Positions 6,751-15,444 of a stretch of DNA of 64,000 nucleotides are shown here, in pieces. Positions within the stretch are counted from its first letter, which is position 1; the number at the start of each line of letters is the position of its first letter. The position numbers were made by a program, and so were the translations under genes. The notes beneath the pieces were generated by a model, which did no database searches, was not told the origin of the DNA, and worked only from the letters and a program-made list of their open reading frames with translations. The DNA is from Amycolatopsis anabasis. GTDB taxonomy: Bacteria > Actinomycetota > Actinomycetes > Mycobacteriales > Pseudonocardiaceae. Location of the stretch: positions 1-64,000 of the forward strand of contig NZ_VTHK01000010.1 in the NCBI RefSeq assembly GCF_009765355.1. The letters are read 5' to 3'.

Positions 6751-9017
6751 GAATCGGTCTCCTTCGGCGGTGGCAACGGCAGTGTCGCGCATACCCGCGT
6801 CCCTCCGGTTTCGTTTTGCTCAGCGCGGAATTCGCCGCCCAGCTCGGCGGCGCGCTCGCGCATCGAACTCAGGCCGATCCCCGCGCCGTTGCGGCCGCGC
6901 AGGCCGACCCCGTCGTCGGTGACCGTGATGGACAGTTCCCCGTTCGCCCGGAGCGCGACGGTGCACCGCCGCGCGCGGGCGTGCCGGGTCACGTTCGTGA
7001 GTGCCTCGCAGATGATCCGGTAGGCCGCCACGTCGACGGCGGGCGGCAGGTCCGGCAGGCGGTCCGGGGCGTCGAGCGCGATCGTCAGGCCCGGGGTGGC
7101 GTCCTGGGCCGCGCGGTTCACCGTGCCGATGTAGTCCTCGAGGGCGGCCAGCAGCCCGCGCTTCTCCAGCACCGGCGGCCGCAGCCCGTGCGCCAGCCGC
7201 CGGATCTCGGCGTTCGCGCCCTTGAGCGCCTCCTGCAGGCGCGCGAGCATCACCCCGGTCGGCGTGGACTCGCCGATCGCGCGGCGGCTCGCGTGCAGGC
7301 CGAGCGTGATCGCGGCCAGCGTGGGGCCGACGCCGTCGTGCAGTTCGCGCAGCAGCCGCCGGCGCTCCTCCTCGCGCGCGGTCACCAGGCGGTCCCGGCT
7401 GCGGATCAGGTCGGTGGTCAGCCGGGCCGTGTAGACGACCGTGCCGGCGTGCCGCGCGACCTCGGTGAGCACGGACCGCTCCTTGCGGCCGAGCACCTCG
7501 CGCGGGCTGCGCCGGGCGATCACCAGGCTGCCCACCGCCTCGCCCTGGTAGCTCAGGGGCAGCCGGTGGCACAGCGCGGTCGGCTCGCCGTAGCTCGCCG
7601 CCTTCTCGCGCCCGGCATCCCGGTCCAGTTCGATGGCCACATAGGGCAATCGCAGCGCGACGCCGATCGTTTCCACGACCGCCGGTAATTGCTCCGCTGG
7701 AGTGTGGATTTTCTCCAATCGTGACGCGAGCGCGGACACCACGTGGTACGGATCGTGACGCTCGCCGAACAGCCGGGTGTTGATCAGCGCCTGCACCCGG
7801 GCCCGCAGCGGCTGCACCGCGAGCGCGATGAGCGCCGCGGCGATCGCCTGCTGCCACAGCTGGTCCACCGGCGGGAACAGCAGGCTGAACACGCTCACCA
7901 CGCCGACGTACAGCCCGGCGAGCAGCACGCTCAGCGTGCCGTAGACCAGCGACCGGCTGAGCACCACCTCGATGTTCAGCGCCTGGTGCCGCGCGATGGC
8001 CATGGACACCACGAACGGGACCGGCAGGAACGCCAGCGTCTGGAACCGCCAGTCCAGCCACGGCGTGCCGTGCACCGCGGCCGGAATGGTCCACACGACG
8101 AGGTACAGCGTCGCGCCGCCGCCGAGCGCGGCCACCAGCCAGCGCATGCGCTTGCGCAGCAACGGATCCTTGTGCGTCACGTACTTGCCGATCAGCGCGG
8201 CGGCGATGACCGGCGGATACGCGAAGAGCGCGCCCAGCGAAGGCGACCCGAGCAGGTTCAGCCGGGTGAGCGGATCGTCCTCCGCGAGCAGCGCGTACCC
8301 GGCGACGGCCAGGTAGAGCACCAGCCCGAGGCCGTACCCGGCGAGCACGTGGCGGCAGAACCGGCGGCGGGAGCCGACCTCCGGGAAGGACAGCGCGAAG
8401 TGCAGCATCCCGCCCCAGAGCAGCAGGAAGCAGAACTCCCCGCCGTACCAGCGCCAGAACTGGGAGCCGGCGACGAGGTCGAGCGCCTCGAGCTGGAAGT
8501 AGCCGGAACCGGCGACGGTCGCGGCGCCGATCGCGGACGCGGTGATCGCCGCCTGGGTCGCCGGATCCCGGGGCCGGGCGGCGAAAATGGCACCGGAGGT
8601 GGCCAGCAGCGCGCCGACGACGAGGATCGACGGCCACGAGTCGAGCAGGCTGTCGGCCACCGGGTACGGGCGGAGCGGAACGTCCAGATCGAGCGGCCGC
8701 CCGTCGCGGAGAACCTGGTAGCGCAGCACCTGACCGGCCTCGGCGGCGGGACCGCCGGGGACGCTTCCCGGGGTGGCGCCGTTGATGGAAAGGACCTGGT
8801 CACCGGCCCGCAGCGGACCGTCCGGGGCGGCGGTCTCGACCGTGACCGCGCCGCCCGGCACGGCGAAATCGCCGGTGTTGACCACGGTTCCGTCGCTCGG
8901 GGTGAGCGCGCGCCACGCGATCGCCCACCCGGCCGCGACCAGGAAGACGATGCAGAGCAGCAGGAAGAACGCGGGCTCGCGTCGGGCGCCCCCCGATCTG
9001 AACACGTTGTGAAGCAT
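6747..9017 (-). CDS. NarL-family membrane sensor histidine kinase with PDZ-like and GAF-like regions
   Basis: 756 aa. One N-terminal helix (~15-36) precedes an extracytoplasmic PDZ-like segment (~45-115, containing LRAGDQVLSINGA). Several more membrane helices (~128-400) follow, then a GAF-like region (~420-530), a HisKA_3 dimerisation domain with the phospho-acceptor H560 (RRRLLRELHDGVGPTLAAI), and an HATPase domain with N and G boxes (EALTNVTRHA, DDGVGL, GIGLSSMRERA). The C-terminal stop overlaps the response regulator start. The PDZ-like loop plus multi-helix sensor suggests detection of a membrane or envelope signal; the ligand is unknown. Confidence 0.9.
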   Translation of the reverse strand: MLHNVFRSGGARREPAFFLLLCIVFLVAAGWAIAWRALTPSDGTVVNTGDFAVPGGAVTVETAAPDGPLRAGDQVLSINGATPGSVPGGPAAEAGQVLRYQVLRDGRPLDLDVPLRPYPVADSLLDSWPSILVVGALLATSGAIFAARPRDPATQAAITASAIGAATVAGSGYFQLEALDLVAGSQFWRWYGGEFCFLLLWGGMLHFALSFPEVGSRRRFCRHVLAGYGLGLVLYLAVAGYALLAEDDPLTRLNLLGSPSLGALFAYPPVIAAALIGKYVTHKDPLLRKRMRWLVAALGGGATLYLVVWTIPAAVHGTPWLDWRFQTLAFLPVPFVVSMAIARHQALNIEVVLSRSLVYGTLSVLLAGLYVGVVSVFSLLFPPVDQLWQQAIAAALIALAVQPLRARVQALINTRLFGERHDPYHVVSALASRLEKIHTPAEQLPAVVETIGVALRLPYVAIELDRDAGREKAASYGEPTALCHRLPLSYQGEAVGSLVIARRSPREVLGRKERSVLTEVARHAGTVVYTARLTTDLIRSRDRLVTAREEERRRLLRELHDGVGPTLAAITLGLHASRRAIGESTPTGVMLARLQEALKGANAEIRRLAHGLRPPVLEKRGLLAALEDYIGTVNRAAQDATPGLTIALDAPDRLPDLPPAVDVAAYRIICEALTNVTRHARARRCTVALRANGELSITVTDDGVGLRGRNGAGIGLSSMRERAAELGGEFRAEQNETGGTRVCATLPLPPPKETDS

Positions 9018-9096
9018 CCCTCAGCGGATGCGTCCAGCCCAGCGCATTCCCCTACTCGCCGGGTACGCGGCCACCCGTTCGGCCTAGGAACGGCGT

Positions 9097-9149
9097 CCCG
9101 TACGGCTCACTTTCCGGCGCGGAATAGCCCGAAAGGGGAGCCGTACGGG
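9097..9149. terminator. Hairpin downstream of the NmrA-like reductase gene
   Basis: CCCGTACGGCTC (9097-9108) pairs perfectly with GAGCCGTACGGG (9138-9149); the inner ACTTTCCGG and CGAAAGGG extend the stem with mismatches. It lies just 3' of the gene ending at 9159 and upstream of the kinase start at 9017, so it is probably a terminator for the reductase transcript. Confidence 0.6.
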
Positions 9150-9158
9150 AGTTGGTCC

Positions 9159-10007
9159 TCAGCCGAATGCCACCGCGTTCTCGCGGGCCCAGTCGCTGAA
9201 CGTGAGCGGTTTTCGTCCGGTGAGCCGATCCACGGTGTCGAAGACGATCGCTTCGGTGTGGCCCGCCGCGCGTTTCATCTCCAGGATTCCGTCCACCGCG
9301 GAGACCGGCCAGCCCCAGGAAGCGAATCGCGTTCGGGTCTGCTCGGCGGATTCGACGACGCAGCGCACCGGGCGGCCGAGGGCGTCGGCGAGGGCGCGGA
9401 CCTGTTCCTCGGGGGTCGGCGCCTCGCCGCCGGTCAGCGGGTAGATCGCACCCGCGTGCCCGGGCGAGGTGAGCACCTCGGCGGCGACCGTGGCGATGTC
9501 CCGGCAATGGATCATCGCCGAGGGGCCCTCGTACTGGTTGACGTAGGCGACGCCTTCCGCGCGGACGGATTCGATCCACCCGTACCGGTTGTCCATGAAG
9601 GTGCCCGGCCGCAGGATCGTCCAGTCCGGGCCCGCGGCGCGGATCACCTCCTCGGCTTCGCGGTGCGCGGACGAGATCGGGTCGGCGCCGCCGAAGTGCA
9701 CGCCGGTGGTGGACAGTTTCACCAGCCGTTCGACGCCCGCGTGCGCCGCCGCGGCGGCGAGGTTCGCCTCCTGGACCGGACCGGTCGAACCGTGGCCCGA
9801 GGTGAGCACGAAGACGCGGTCGACGCCCTCGAGCACGGGCGGCAGCGTCTCCGGCCGGTCGAGATCGCCCGCGACGACCTCGGCGCGCGGATCGACGCGC
9901 GCGGCGCCCGGGTCGCGGGTGAGCGCGCGCACGGGCGCACCGCGGTCGAGCAGGCAGGGCACGAGTTCGCGGCCGACCTTGCCGGTCGCTCCGGTGATCA
10001 GGATCAT
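9159..10007 (-). CDS. NmrA/SDR-type NAD(P)-binding protein
   Basis: 282 aa, ATG start. The N-terminus MILITGATGKVGRELVPCLL holds the GxxGxxG dinucleotide-binding motif of atypical short-chain dehydrogenases. The rest follows the NmrA/quinone oxidoreductase-2 pattern (RPGTFMDNRYGW, AIYPLTGGEAPTPEEQVRAL) and lacks a canonical YxxxK catalytic pair. It may be a redox sensor or a reductase of an unknown substrate. It lies 24 bp downstream of the efflux pump gene on the same strand and probably shares its transcript. Confidence 0.85.
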   Translation of the reverse strand: MILITGATGKVGRELVPCLLDRGAPVRALTRDPGAARVDPRAEVVAGDLDRPETLPPVLEGVDRVFVLTSGHGSTGPVQEANLAAAAAHAGVERLVKLSTTGVHFGGADPISSAHREAEEVIRAAGPDWTILRPGTFMDNRYGWIESVRAEGVAYVNQYEGPSAMIHCRDIATVAAEVLTSPGHAGAIYPLTGGEAPTPEEQVRALADALGRPVRCVVESAEQTRTRFASWGWPVSAVDGILEMKRAAGHTEAIVFDTVDRLTGRKPLTFSDWARENAVAFG

Positions 10008-10031
10008 GTGAGTCTCCTTTGTGGATAGTGG

Positions 10032-11450
10032 TCAATGGTGTTGGCGCAGCGGGATGTTCTTCAGGCGCAGTGCGGCGATCAGTCCGATGAGGAGGATCGG
10101 CGGCGCGGTGAAGAACACGCCGCGCAGGGCGTGCGCGTAGTCCGCCGGGCCGGGTGCGCGCGTGCCGAGCCCGGCGGTGAAGACCGAGCCGAAGACCGAG
10201 ACGCCGAGCGCGGTGCCGAGCGAGCGCAGGAAGGTGACCGTGCCGGAAACCGCCCCGATGTCCTCGCGCGGCGCGGTGTTCTGCGCGGCCAGGGCGGGCA
10301 CCTGCAGGTTGAGTCCGGCGGCGAGGCCGAACAACACCAGGTACGCCAGCACCACCGGCCGCGTGGTCGATTCATCCATTGTGGACATCAGGATTCCGGC
10401 GACGATGCCCAGCGCCATCCCGGCCGCCGGGTACCACCGGTAGTTTCCCGTCCTGGCGATGATTTTGGCGCTGCCCATCGAGGACGCGACCACGCCGAAC
10501 ATCATCGGCGCGAGCAGCAGCCCGGTCGCCGAAGCGCTCGCCCCGGAGGCGGCCTGCACGAACAGCGCCAGGTAGGTCACCGAGCCGAGGAACGCGAATC
10601 CGGCGACCACGCTGACCAGAACGGAAACGGTGAACGTGGAGTCGCGGAAGAGCCGGAGCGGGATGACCGGTTCGGCCGCCTTCCGTTCGGCGAACACGAA
10701 GGCCGCCGCGAACAGGATCGCCGCGGCGCCGAGGCCGAGGATCACCGGTGAGGTCCACGAGTGGCGCGAACCCGCCCACGCGGCGAGCAGCGTCAGGCTG
10801 GCGATGGCGCCGCTGAGGCAGAGCAGGCCCGCGACGTCCAGCCGGGCGCGGACCCGGGTGTGCGGTGCCAGGCGCAGGAACCGCACGACCAGGAACAGCG
10901 CGACCGCGCCGATCGGCAGGTTGAGGTAGAACACCGCGCGCCAGCCGAGCAGATCGGTCAGCGGGCCGCCGGTCAGCGGCCCGGCCACCGAGGCGACCGC
11001 GAAGCAGGTCGCGAAGTAGCCGGAGTAACGGGCGCGTTCGCGGGGCGGGAACAGTTCGGCGATGATCGCCAGCACGGACACGAACAGGCCACCGGCGCCG
11101 AGACCCTGGAGCAACCGGCAGGCGATCAGCACCCCCATGCTCGGCGCGACCGCGCACGCGGCCGAACCGGCGAGGAAGAGCGCGACGGCGGTCAGGAAGA
11201 CCGGCTTGCGGCCGAAGAGGTCGCCGAGCTTGCCGTACAGGGGAACGCTGACCGTGCTGGTCAGCAGGTAGCCGGTGGTGATCCAGGAGAACGCGTCCAG
11301 GCCACCGAGGTCGCCGACCACGCGGGGGAGCGCGGTGGCGACCACCTGGGCGTCGAGCATGGCGAGGAAGACCGAAAGCAGGAGCCCGGTCAGGACCGGG
11401 GCGACCCGGATCCGGGCAGCGGAGATCGACTCCGCTGAGGGAGCAGACAA
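10032..11450 (-). CDS. MFS drug exporter, DHA2 (EmrB/QacA) family, 14 TM
   Basis: 472 aa. The first helix motif LDAQVVATALPRVVGDLGG and motif A, GKLGDLFGRKPVFL, are typical of DHA2 proton-driven multidrug antiporters. Motif C-like glycine/proline helices (VASVAGPLTGGPLTDLLGWR) and about 14 hydrophobic helices are visible. It probably exports hydrophobic drugs or an endogenous metabolite. No dedicated TetR or MarR gene is adjacent; the 323 bp upstream contain no convincing gene. The NmrA-like reductase follows 24 bp downstream. Confidence 0.92.
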   Translation of the reverse strand: MSAPSAESISAARIRVAPVLTGLLLSVFLAMLDAQVVATALPRVVGDLGGLDAFSWITTGYLLTSTVSVPLYGKLGDLFGRKPVFLTAVALFLAGSAACAVAPSMGVLIACRLLQGLGAGGLFVSVLAIIAELFPPRERARYSGYFATCFAVASVAGPLTGGPLTDLLGWRAVFYLNLPIGAVALFLVVRFLRLAPHTRVRARLDVAGLLCLSGAIASLTLLAAWAGSRHSWTSPVILGLGAAAILFAAAFVFAERKAAEPVIPLRLFRDSTFTVSVLVSVVAGFAFLGSVTYLALFVQAASGASASATGLLLAPMMFGVVASSMGSAKIIARTGNYRWYPAAGMALGIVAGILMSTMDESTTRPVVLAYLVLFGLAAGLNLQVPALAAQNTAPREDIGAVSGTVTFLRSLGTALGVSVFGSVFTAGLGTRAPGPADYAHALRGVFFTAPPILLIGLIAALRLKNIPLRQHH

Positions 11451-11714
11451 GATGAATTCCCATCAGTGCGAAGGAAACAGGAACGATTGGGGTGTGCGAG
11501 ACCGCACTACCCCGCCAAGACAGGGGATTCCGGCACGCGCCCAGTCACCACTGGATGCGGCCCTCTCCGCGCTTGGTCGATCACCTCGAATTCGTCCCAC
11601 TCACCCGTTCGAACCCGGGTGGCGTCCTCACTGATGCGTGATTTCGGCAGAACACGCGCTCCCCGGCGCGTGCCTGGCTGACTCTAAACAACTGCATGTC
11701 AAAGTGCAAGTAAC
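11451..11714. other. Intergenic region without a convincing gene
   Basis: This non-coding stretch lies upstream of the exporter gene. Short frames here (for example from 11466) have no motif, RBS or codon bias. It must hold the exporter promoter, but no clear -35/-10 pair or operator was recognised. A CACCCG-TTCGAAC-CCGGGTG palindrome near 11600 superficially resembles a tRNA T-arm but no tRNA can be folded around it. Confidence 0.5.
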
Positions 11715-11758
11715 TCGTGAGTGTTCCGACCGGTTCCAACCGGTCTGTCCACTCACGA
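11715..11758. terminator. Hairpin 3' of the first GtrA gene
   Basis: Outer arms TCGTGAGTG / CACTCACGA enclose an inner perfect stem GACCGGTT-cc-AACCGGTC (11728-11745). It lies 16 bp beyond the stop of the GtrA gene (minus strand) and is a likely terminator. Confidence 0.6.
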
Positions 11759-11773
11759 CTCGGGGAGGCCGCG

Positions 11774-12334
11774 CTACGGGCGGCTGAGGGGTTTGACTTC
11801 GGCGTCTTCCTCTTCGTCGCCGTCGCGGTCGGCGTCCCGGCGGCGCTTGCCGAGATCGTCCGGGAACACCCACTTCTTGAAGCCCCAGAAGCGGAACACC
11901 ATCGCCAGCAGCATGCCGATCACCGAACCGCTGGCGAAGTCGGCGGCCTCCTGCACCAGTCGCGAGACATGCGGCACCTCGAGGTGCAGCACGTACCGCG
12001 AGGCGTACAGCGGGATCAGGTTGACCACCACGGCGACCCCGCTGATCAGGAAGAACAGCGCCGCCTCGTGGTGCCGCTCCCGGCCGCCGCGGGTGCGGAA
12101 CGACCATTCCCGGTTCAGCACGTACGAGCAGATCGTCGCGACGATGATCGCGATGGCCTTCGCGGTGGTCGGCTTCGATTCCAGGACGCTGAGCTTGAGC
12201 AGGTACCAGACGCCGTTGTCGATCAGGAACGTCGTGCCGCCGACGATCGCGAACTTCAGCATCTCCCGGTGCCGGATCAGCACCGAACGCAGCGGTTCGG
12301 GAGTGTGCGCGAGCACGGTTTCGACAACGTTCAC
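11774..12334 (-). CDS. GtrA-family membrane protein (copy 1)
   Basis: About 186 aa from the GTG at 12334 (VNVVETVLAHTPEPL). A longer frame upstream is an artefact overlapping the second GtrA gene. The GtrA/DPMS domain is clear: four membrane helices, with LKFAIVGGTTFLIDNGVWYL and NREWSFRTRGG before helix 3, and FRFWGFKKWVFP near the C-terminus. Members move polyprenyl-phosphate-linked sugars across the membrane or support such transfer. The acidic tail (RDGDEEEDAEV) is unusual. Orthologues of this type sit near purK in mycobacteria (Rv3277), matching the context here. Confidence 0.87.
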   Translation of the reverse strand: MNVVETVLAHTPEPLRSVLIRHREMLKFAIVGGTTFLIDNGVWYLLKLSVLESKPTTAKAIAIIVATICSYVLNREWSFRTRGGRERHHEAALFFLISGVAVVVNLIPLYASRYVLHLEVPHVSRLVQEAADFASGSVIGMLLAMVFRFWGFKKWVFPDDLGKRRRDADRDGDEEEDAEVKPLSRP

Positions 12335-12372
12335 AGGCCGCAGTGTACGTAGCGGGCGGGCCCCGAGTGGGC

Positions 12373-12921
12373 TCAGGCGGCGCGGCGGTCCTGTTCGCCC
12401 GATTCGTTCCGGCCGCCGCGCGGCCGCCGGATCCGGGCATTCGCCTGCGGAAACACCCATTTCCGGAATCCCCAGAAGCGGAACACCGTGCCGAGCAAGG
12501 TGCCCAGGATGAAACCGCTCACGAAATCGGCCACCTCCTGGGTCAGCAGGCCGACGTGCGGCACCCGCAGGTCGAGCACGTACCGGGAAACCGCGAGCGG
12601 CAGCAGCGTCAGCCCCACCGAGATCCCGCTGACCAGGAAGAACAGCGCTGCCTCGTGCCGCCCCTCCCGGCCGCCGCGGGTGCGGAAGGACCACTCCCGC
12701 GACAGCACGTACGAGCAGACCGTCGCCACCAGCACCGCGATGCCGAACGCGGTCAGCGGGTTGGCGTTCAGCACGGTCAGCTTGAGCACGTAGTTGACGA
12801 CCGTGGTGACCGCGAAGCAGATCGCGCCCACGACCCCGAACTTGAGCAGCTCGTGGTGCCTGATCAGCAGCGCCTTCAAGGGCCTCGGCAGTCGCCCGAG
12901 GAGCCGGTCCGCGTCCCACAT
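12373..12921 (-). CDS. GtrA-family membrane protein (copy 2)
   Basis: About 182 aa from the ATG at 12921 (MWDADRLLGRLPRP); the frame extends further upstream, but that would run into the sigma-factor gene end. It is a paralogue of the downstream gene, with shared motifs LKFGVVGAICFAV, SREWSFRTRGGREGRHEAAL and FRFWGFRKWVFP, and four predicted helices. The two copies lie 38 bp apart on one strand, pointing to tandem duplication. A role in translocating polyprenyl-linked sugars for envelope glycans is inferred from the family and from the two GT87 genes nearby. Confidence 0.87.
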   Translation of the reverse strand: MWDADRLLGRLPRPLKALLIRHHELLKFGVVGAICFAVTTVVNYVLKLTVLNANPLTAFGIAVLVATVCSYVLSREWSFRTRGGREGRHEAALFFLVSGISVGLTLLPLAVSRYVLDLRVPHVGLLTQEVADFVSGFILGTLLGTVFRFWGFRKWVFPQANARIRRPRGGRNESGEQDRRAA

Positions 12922-12946
12922 GCTCGCCGAGGCTACCCCCGTCCGA

Positions 12947-15199
12947 TCACCAGAACGGCCACCACGGCTTGCTCGACGTGGTGACCGTGGGTTTGGCGGG
13001 CTTGCGGCCACCGCCGGACGGCCCGTGGGTCTCGGTGACCGACGGTGTGGTCGTCACGGTCGGTTTCTTCGGTGTCTTCGACGGCAGCGTCGGGGTGACC
13101 GTGGGGCCGGGGGCGCCCGTCGGCCCCGGCGTCCCCGTCGGCCCGGGCTTCGTCGTCGGGACCGGGCCGATCGGCCAGTCCCAGCACTCGAAGTACACCG
13201 TTTCCGACCGGGTGGCCGAACCGAGCGCCGCGGTGACGGTCACGGCTTCGTCGTCGTCCGGGCGATCCTCCAGCTCGAACCACAGGCGCAGGTGCTCACC
13301 GGGTTCGAGCGGTTCGGTGCTCCGGCACGTGATCGAACCGCCGCCGTCGCAGCGCACCCGCCACTGGCCCAGGATCACCCGCGCCTCCCGGCTCACGGTC
13401 ACGGTCGCCGGTTTGGTGTTCGGGCCGTCGTTGCGCACGTCCACGCTCAGCCACGCCGACCGCGCCCACGGGAACGTCGAACTCCACAGCGTGTGCACGC
13501 GCAGGCCGACCTTGTCCGGCGCCTCCCGCACGGTGACCTGCACGGTGATCGACACCTTGACCTGGCCGCCCGAGCTGATCGACCCCCGCACCTGGCCCGG
13601 CTGGGCGGAGCCGTCGGCCTTGAGCCGGAAGATCAGCACCGCGGATTCGCCGGGCTGCAGGCCCCGCGCGGTCCGGCAGGTGACCGTGCCGCTGCCCGCC
13701 GGGCACTGCACGGTCTGCTGCTCGGTGGCCTGGGCGGCGAAACCGCCCGGCCCGCTGCCCGCGGCATTCGAACCCGCGGCGCCGCCGCCCGCCGCGGGCG
13801 CGACGGCGTGCACGCCCTTGGGCAGGTCGAGCGAGACCTCGACCGGCTCGGAGACCGTGCCGCCGTCGTTGCGCACGGTGATCGGCAGGTTGACCGGCTC
13901 GCCGCCCGGTTGCAGCTCGATGTTTCCCGGCGGCTGGGCGGTCAGCTTCGGCGGCTGCGGCGCCGGCGGAGGCGGCGGTGCGGGCGGCGGAGGCGGGTTC
14001 GGTGCCGGGGCCGGTGCGGGCGGGGGCGCGACCGGCGGCGGCGCCGGTTCGGCGGGCGGTGGTGGCGGGGGCGGCGCCGGTGGCTGCGCGGGCGGGTTCG
14101 CGGGCGGCGGCGGTGGCGGTGGCGGAGGCGGAGGAGGTGGTGGCGGCTGCTGCACGGGTGCCGGGACGACGGGCTGCTGTGCGGCGGCCGGGATCTCCTG
14201 CGTCCCACCGCCGGCCGCGAGCCCCACGGCGATCGCGGCGGCCATGGCGACGCCGGACACCCCGACCCCGACGAACTGGCGGGGCCCGGCGGCGGCCGCG
14301 CCCGCGGCGCCACCCGAGGACGACCCCGCCGCCGCACCCGCGGCACTGGCGGTCGCGGCCGCCGCCGCGGTGGCCGCGCTGCCCTTGAGCGCTCCGGCGG
14401 CGGCCAGGTACCCGAGGACCGAGCCACCCAGGATGATCGGCGCGATGATCGCCCGCAGGGCGCCGTTGACGTCGGCGAGTTCGGCGGCCAGCGCGCGGCA
14501 GCGGTCGCATTCGTCGAGATGCGTCTCGACCTGCGCGCGCTCCCGTTTGGACAGCCCGTCCCGGGTCCACGCGCCGAGCCGCTCGGCGGTGGCGCGGCAG
14601 CGTTCGGCGGAGGTCTCGGCGAGGTGGACCTGCAGGTACGCCTGGCGCAGGCCCTCGCGGGCGCGGTAGGCCAGCGCGGAGACACCGTTCGCGGTCAGCC
14701 CGAGCAGCGGCGCGACCTCGGCCGGGGTCTGCCGTTCGATCTCGGTGTGCCAGAGCACGGCTTGCCAGCGCTCGGGCAACCTGCGGAACGCCTTCGCCGC
14801 GAGCGTGCGCTCCAGGCCCTGCACCGCGGTGTCCGAGAACGGCACGGTCAGCGCTTCGGCGGCCGGGCCGCTGACCTCGCTCATGTCCTCGTTGAGGTCG
14901 ATCCGCCGGTCCTTGCGGGTCTTGTCGTAGGCGGTGTGCCGCAACGCGGTGAGCAGGTAGGCGCGGAAGGCCGAATCCGGTCCCTTGCCCGCGCGCAGGG
15001 TGTCCAGGACCTTGGCGAAGGCCTCGCTGACCAGGTCGTCGGTCTCGGCCTTGGACTTGGCGAGCTGGCGGGCCAGGTTGTAGGCCGCCGCGACATGCCG
15101 TTCGTAGAGCGTGCCGTACGCCGCGAGCGTTCCCCCGCGCACGGCGGCGATCAGCTCGGCATCGCTCTTGCCAGTGGGATCGGCGGGAACGGTGGACAC
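12947..15199 (-). CDS. ECF sigma factor fused to zinc-finger, membrane segments and extracellular domains
   Basis: 750 aa, GTG start preceded by AAGGAG. Residues ~14-190 are an ECF sigma factor: sigma-2 (YGTLYERHVAAAYNLA, DDLVSEAFAKVLDTL) and sigma-4 (RLPERWQAVLWHTEIER, PLLGLTANGVSALAYRARE). An anti-sigma-like zinc motif follows (H227-x3-C231-x2-C234), then two hydrophobic segments (~250-272 and ~310-332), a long poly-proline stretch (~355-435) and ~250 residues of CARDB-like beta domains with paired cysteines, ending in a Thr/Pro-rich tail. Sigma, anti-sigma and sensor thus appear in one chain; release presumably requires proteolysis. Comparable membrane-fused ECF groups exist in actinobacteria. 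Likely regulon: envelope genes, possibly including itself. Confidence 0.88.
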   Translation of the reverse strand: MSTVPADPTGKSDAELIAAVRGGTLAAYGTLYERHVAAAYNLARQLAKSKAETDDLVSEAFAKVLDTLRAGKGPDSAFRAYLLTALRHTAYDKTRKDRRIDLNEDMSEVSGPAAEALTVPFSDTAVQGLERTLAAKAFRRLPERWQAVLWHTEIERQTPAEVAPLLGLTANGVSALAYRAREGLRQAYLQVHLAETSAERCRATAERLGAWTRDGLSKRERAQVETHLDECDRCRALAAELADVNGALRAIIAPIILGGSVLGYLAAAGALKGSAATAAAAATASAAGAAAGSSSGGAAGAAAAGPRQFVGVGVSGVAMAAAIAVGLAAGGGTQEIPAAAQQPVVPAPVQQPPPPPPPPPPPPPPPANPPAQPPAPPPPPPPAEPAPPPVAPPPAPAPAPNPPPPPAPPPPPAPQPPKLTAQPPGNIELQPGGEPVNLPITVRNDGGTVSEPVEVSLDLPKGVHAVAPAAGGGAAGSNAAGSGPGGFAAQATEQQTVQCPAGSGTVTCRTARGLQPGESAVLIFRLKADGSAQPGQVRGSISSGGQVKVSITVQVTVREAPDKVGLRVHTLWSSTFPWARSAWLSVDVRNDGPNTKPATVTVSREARVILGQWRVRCDGGGSITCRSTEPLEPGEHLRLWFELEDRPDDDEAVTVTAALGSATRSETVYFECWDWPIGPVPTTKPGPTGTPGPTGAPGPTVTPTLPSKTPKKPTVTTTPSVTETHGPSGGGRKPAKPTVTTSSKPWWPFW

Positions 15200-15319
15200 A
15201 GGTCTCCTTCATGGCAGGGGTCGTGGGCGGTGTCTCCCGCACCGCTCGTAAACCCTGACGTCGCGCGGGGACTAGTGTGACGGACGCTGAGGCGCACGTC
15301 ACCTCGTGGGTAGCCCGAT

Positions 15320-15344
15320 GACCCGGAGAGCCCAATCGGTTCAC
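15320..15344 (-). promoter_or_regulatory. Candidate ECF-type promoter for the fused sigma factor gene
   Basis: On the minus strand, GTGAAC (15344-15339) is followed after exactly 16 bases by GTC (15322-15320), fitting the AAC-N16-GTC layout of ECF promoters. It lies ~120 bp upstream of the sigma-factor start at 15199 and could be an autoregulated promoter. The motif is short, so a chance match is quite possible. Confidence 0.3.
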
Positions 15345-15444
15345 CCACCCCGAGACAAACGGCGTGCGAAAGCGCCGTCACGTCCGCGGCCATTTGCAGT
15401 CACCTGATCGGAACAATGCGACAGATCGAGAGGACGGTTGCTCA

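Noticed and set aside
3880-7023. 1047-aa plus-strand open frame
   Set aside because: It crosses several motif-bearing genes on both strands and has arginine/proline-rich composition with no domain.
11585-11640. tRNA-like T-arm (CACCCGTTCGAACCCGGGTG)
   Set aside because: Only the T-arm-like palindrome is present; no acceptor, D or anticodon stem can be paired on either strand.
12335-12919. Long N-terminus for GtrA copy 1
   Set aside because: The extension is an out-of-frame reading of GtrA copy 2; homology starts just after the GTG at 12334.
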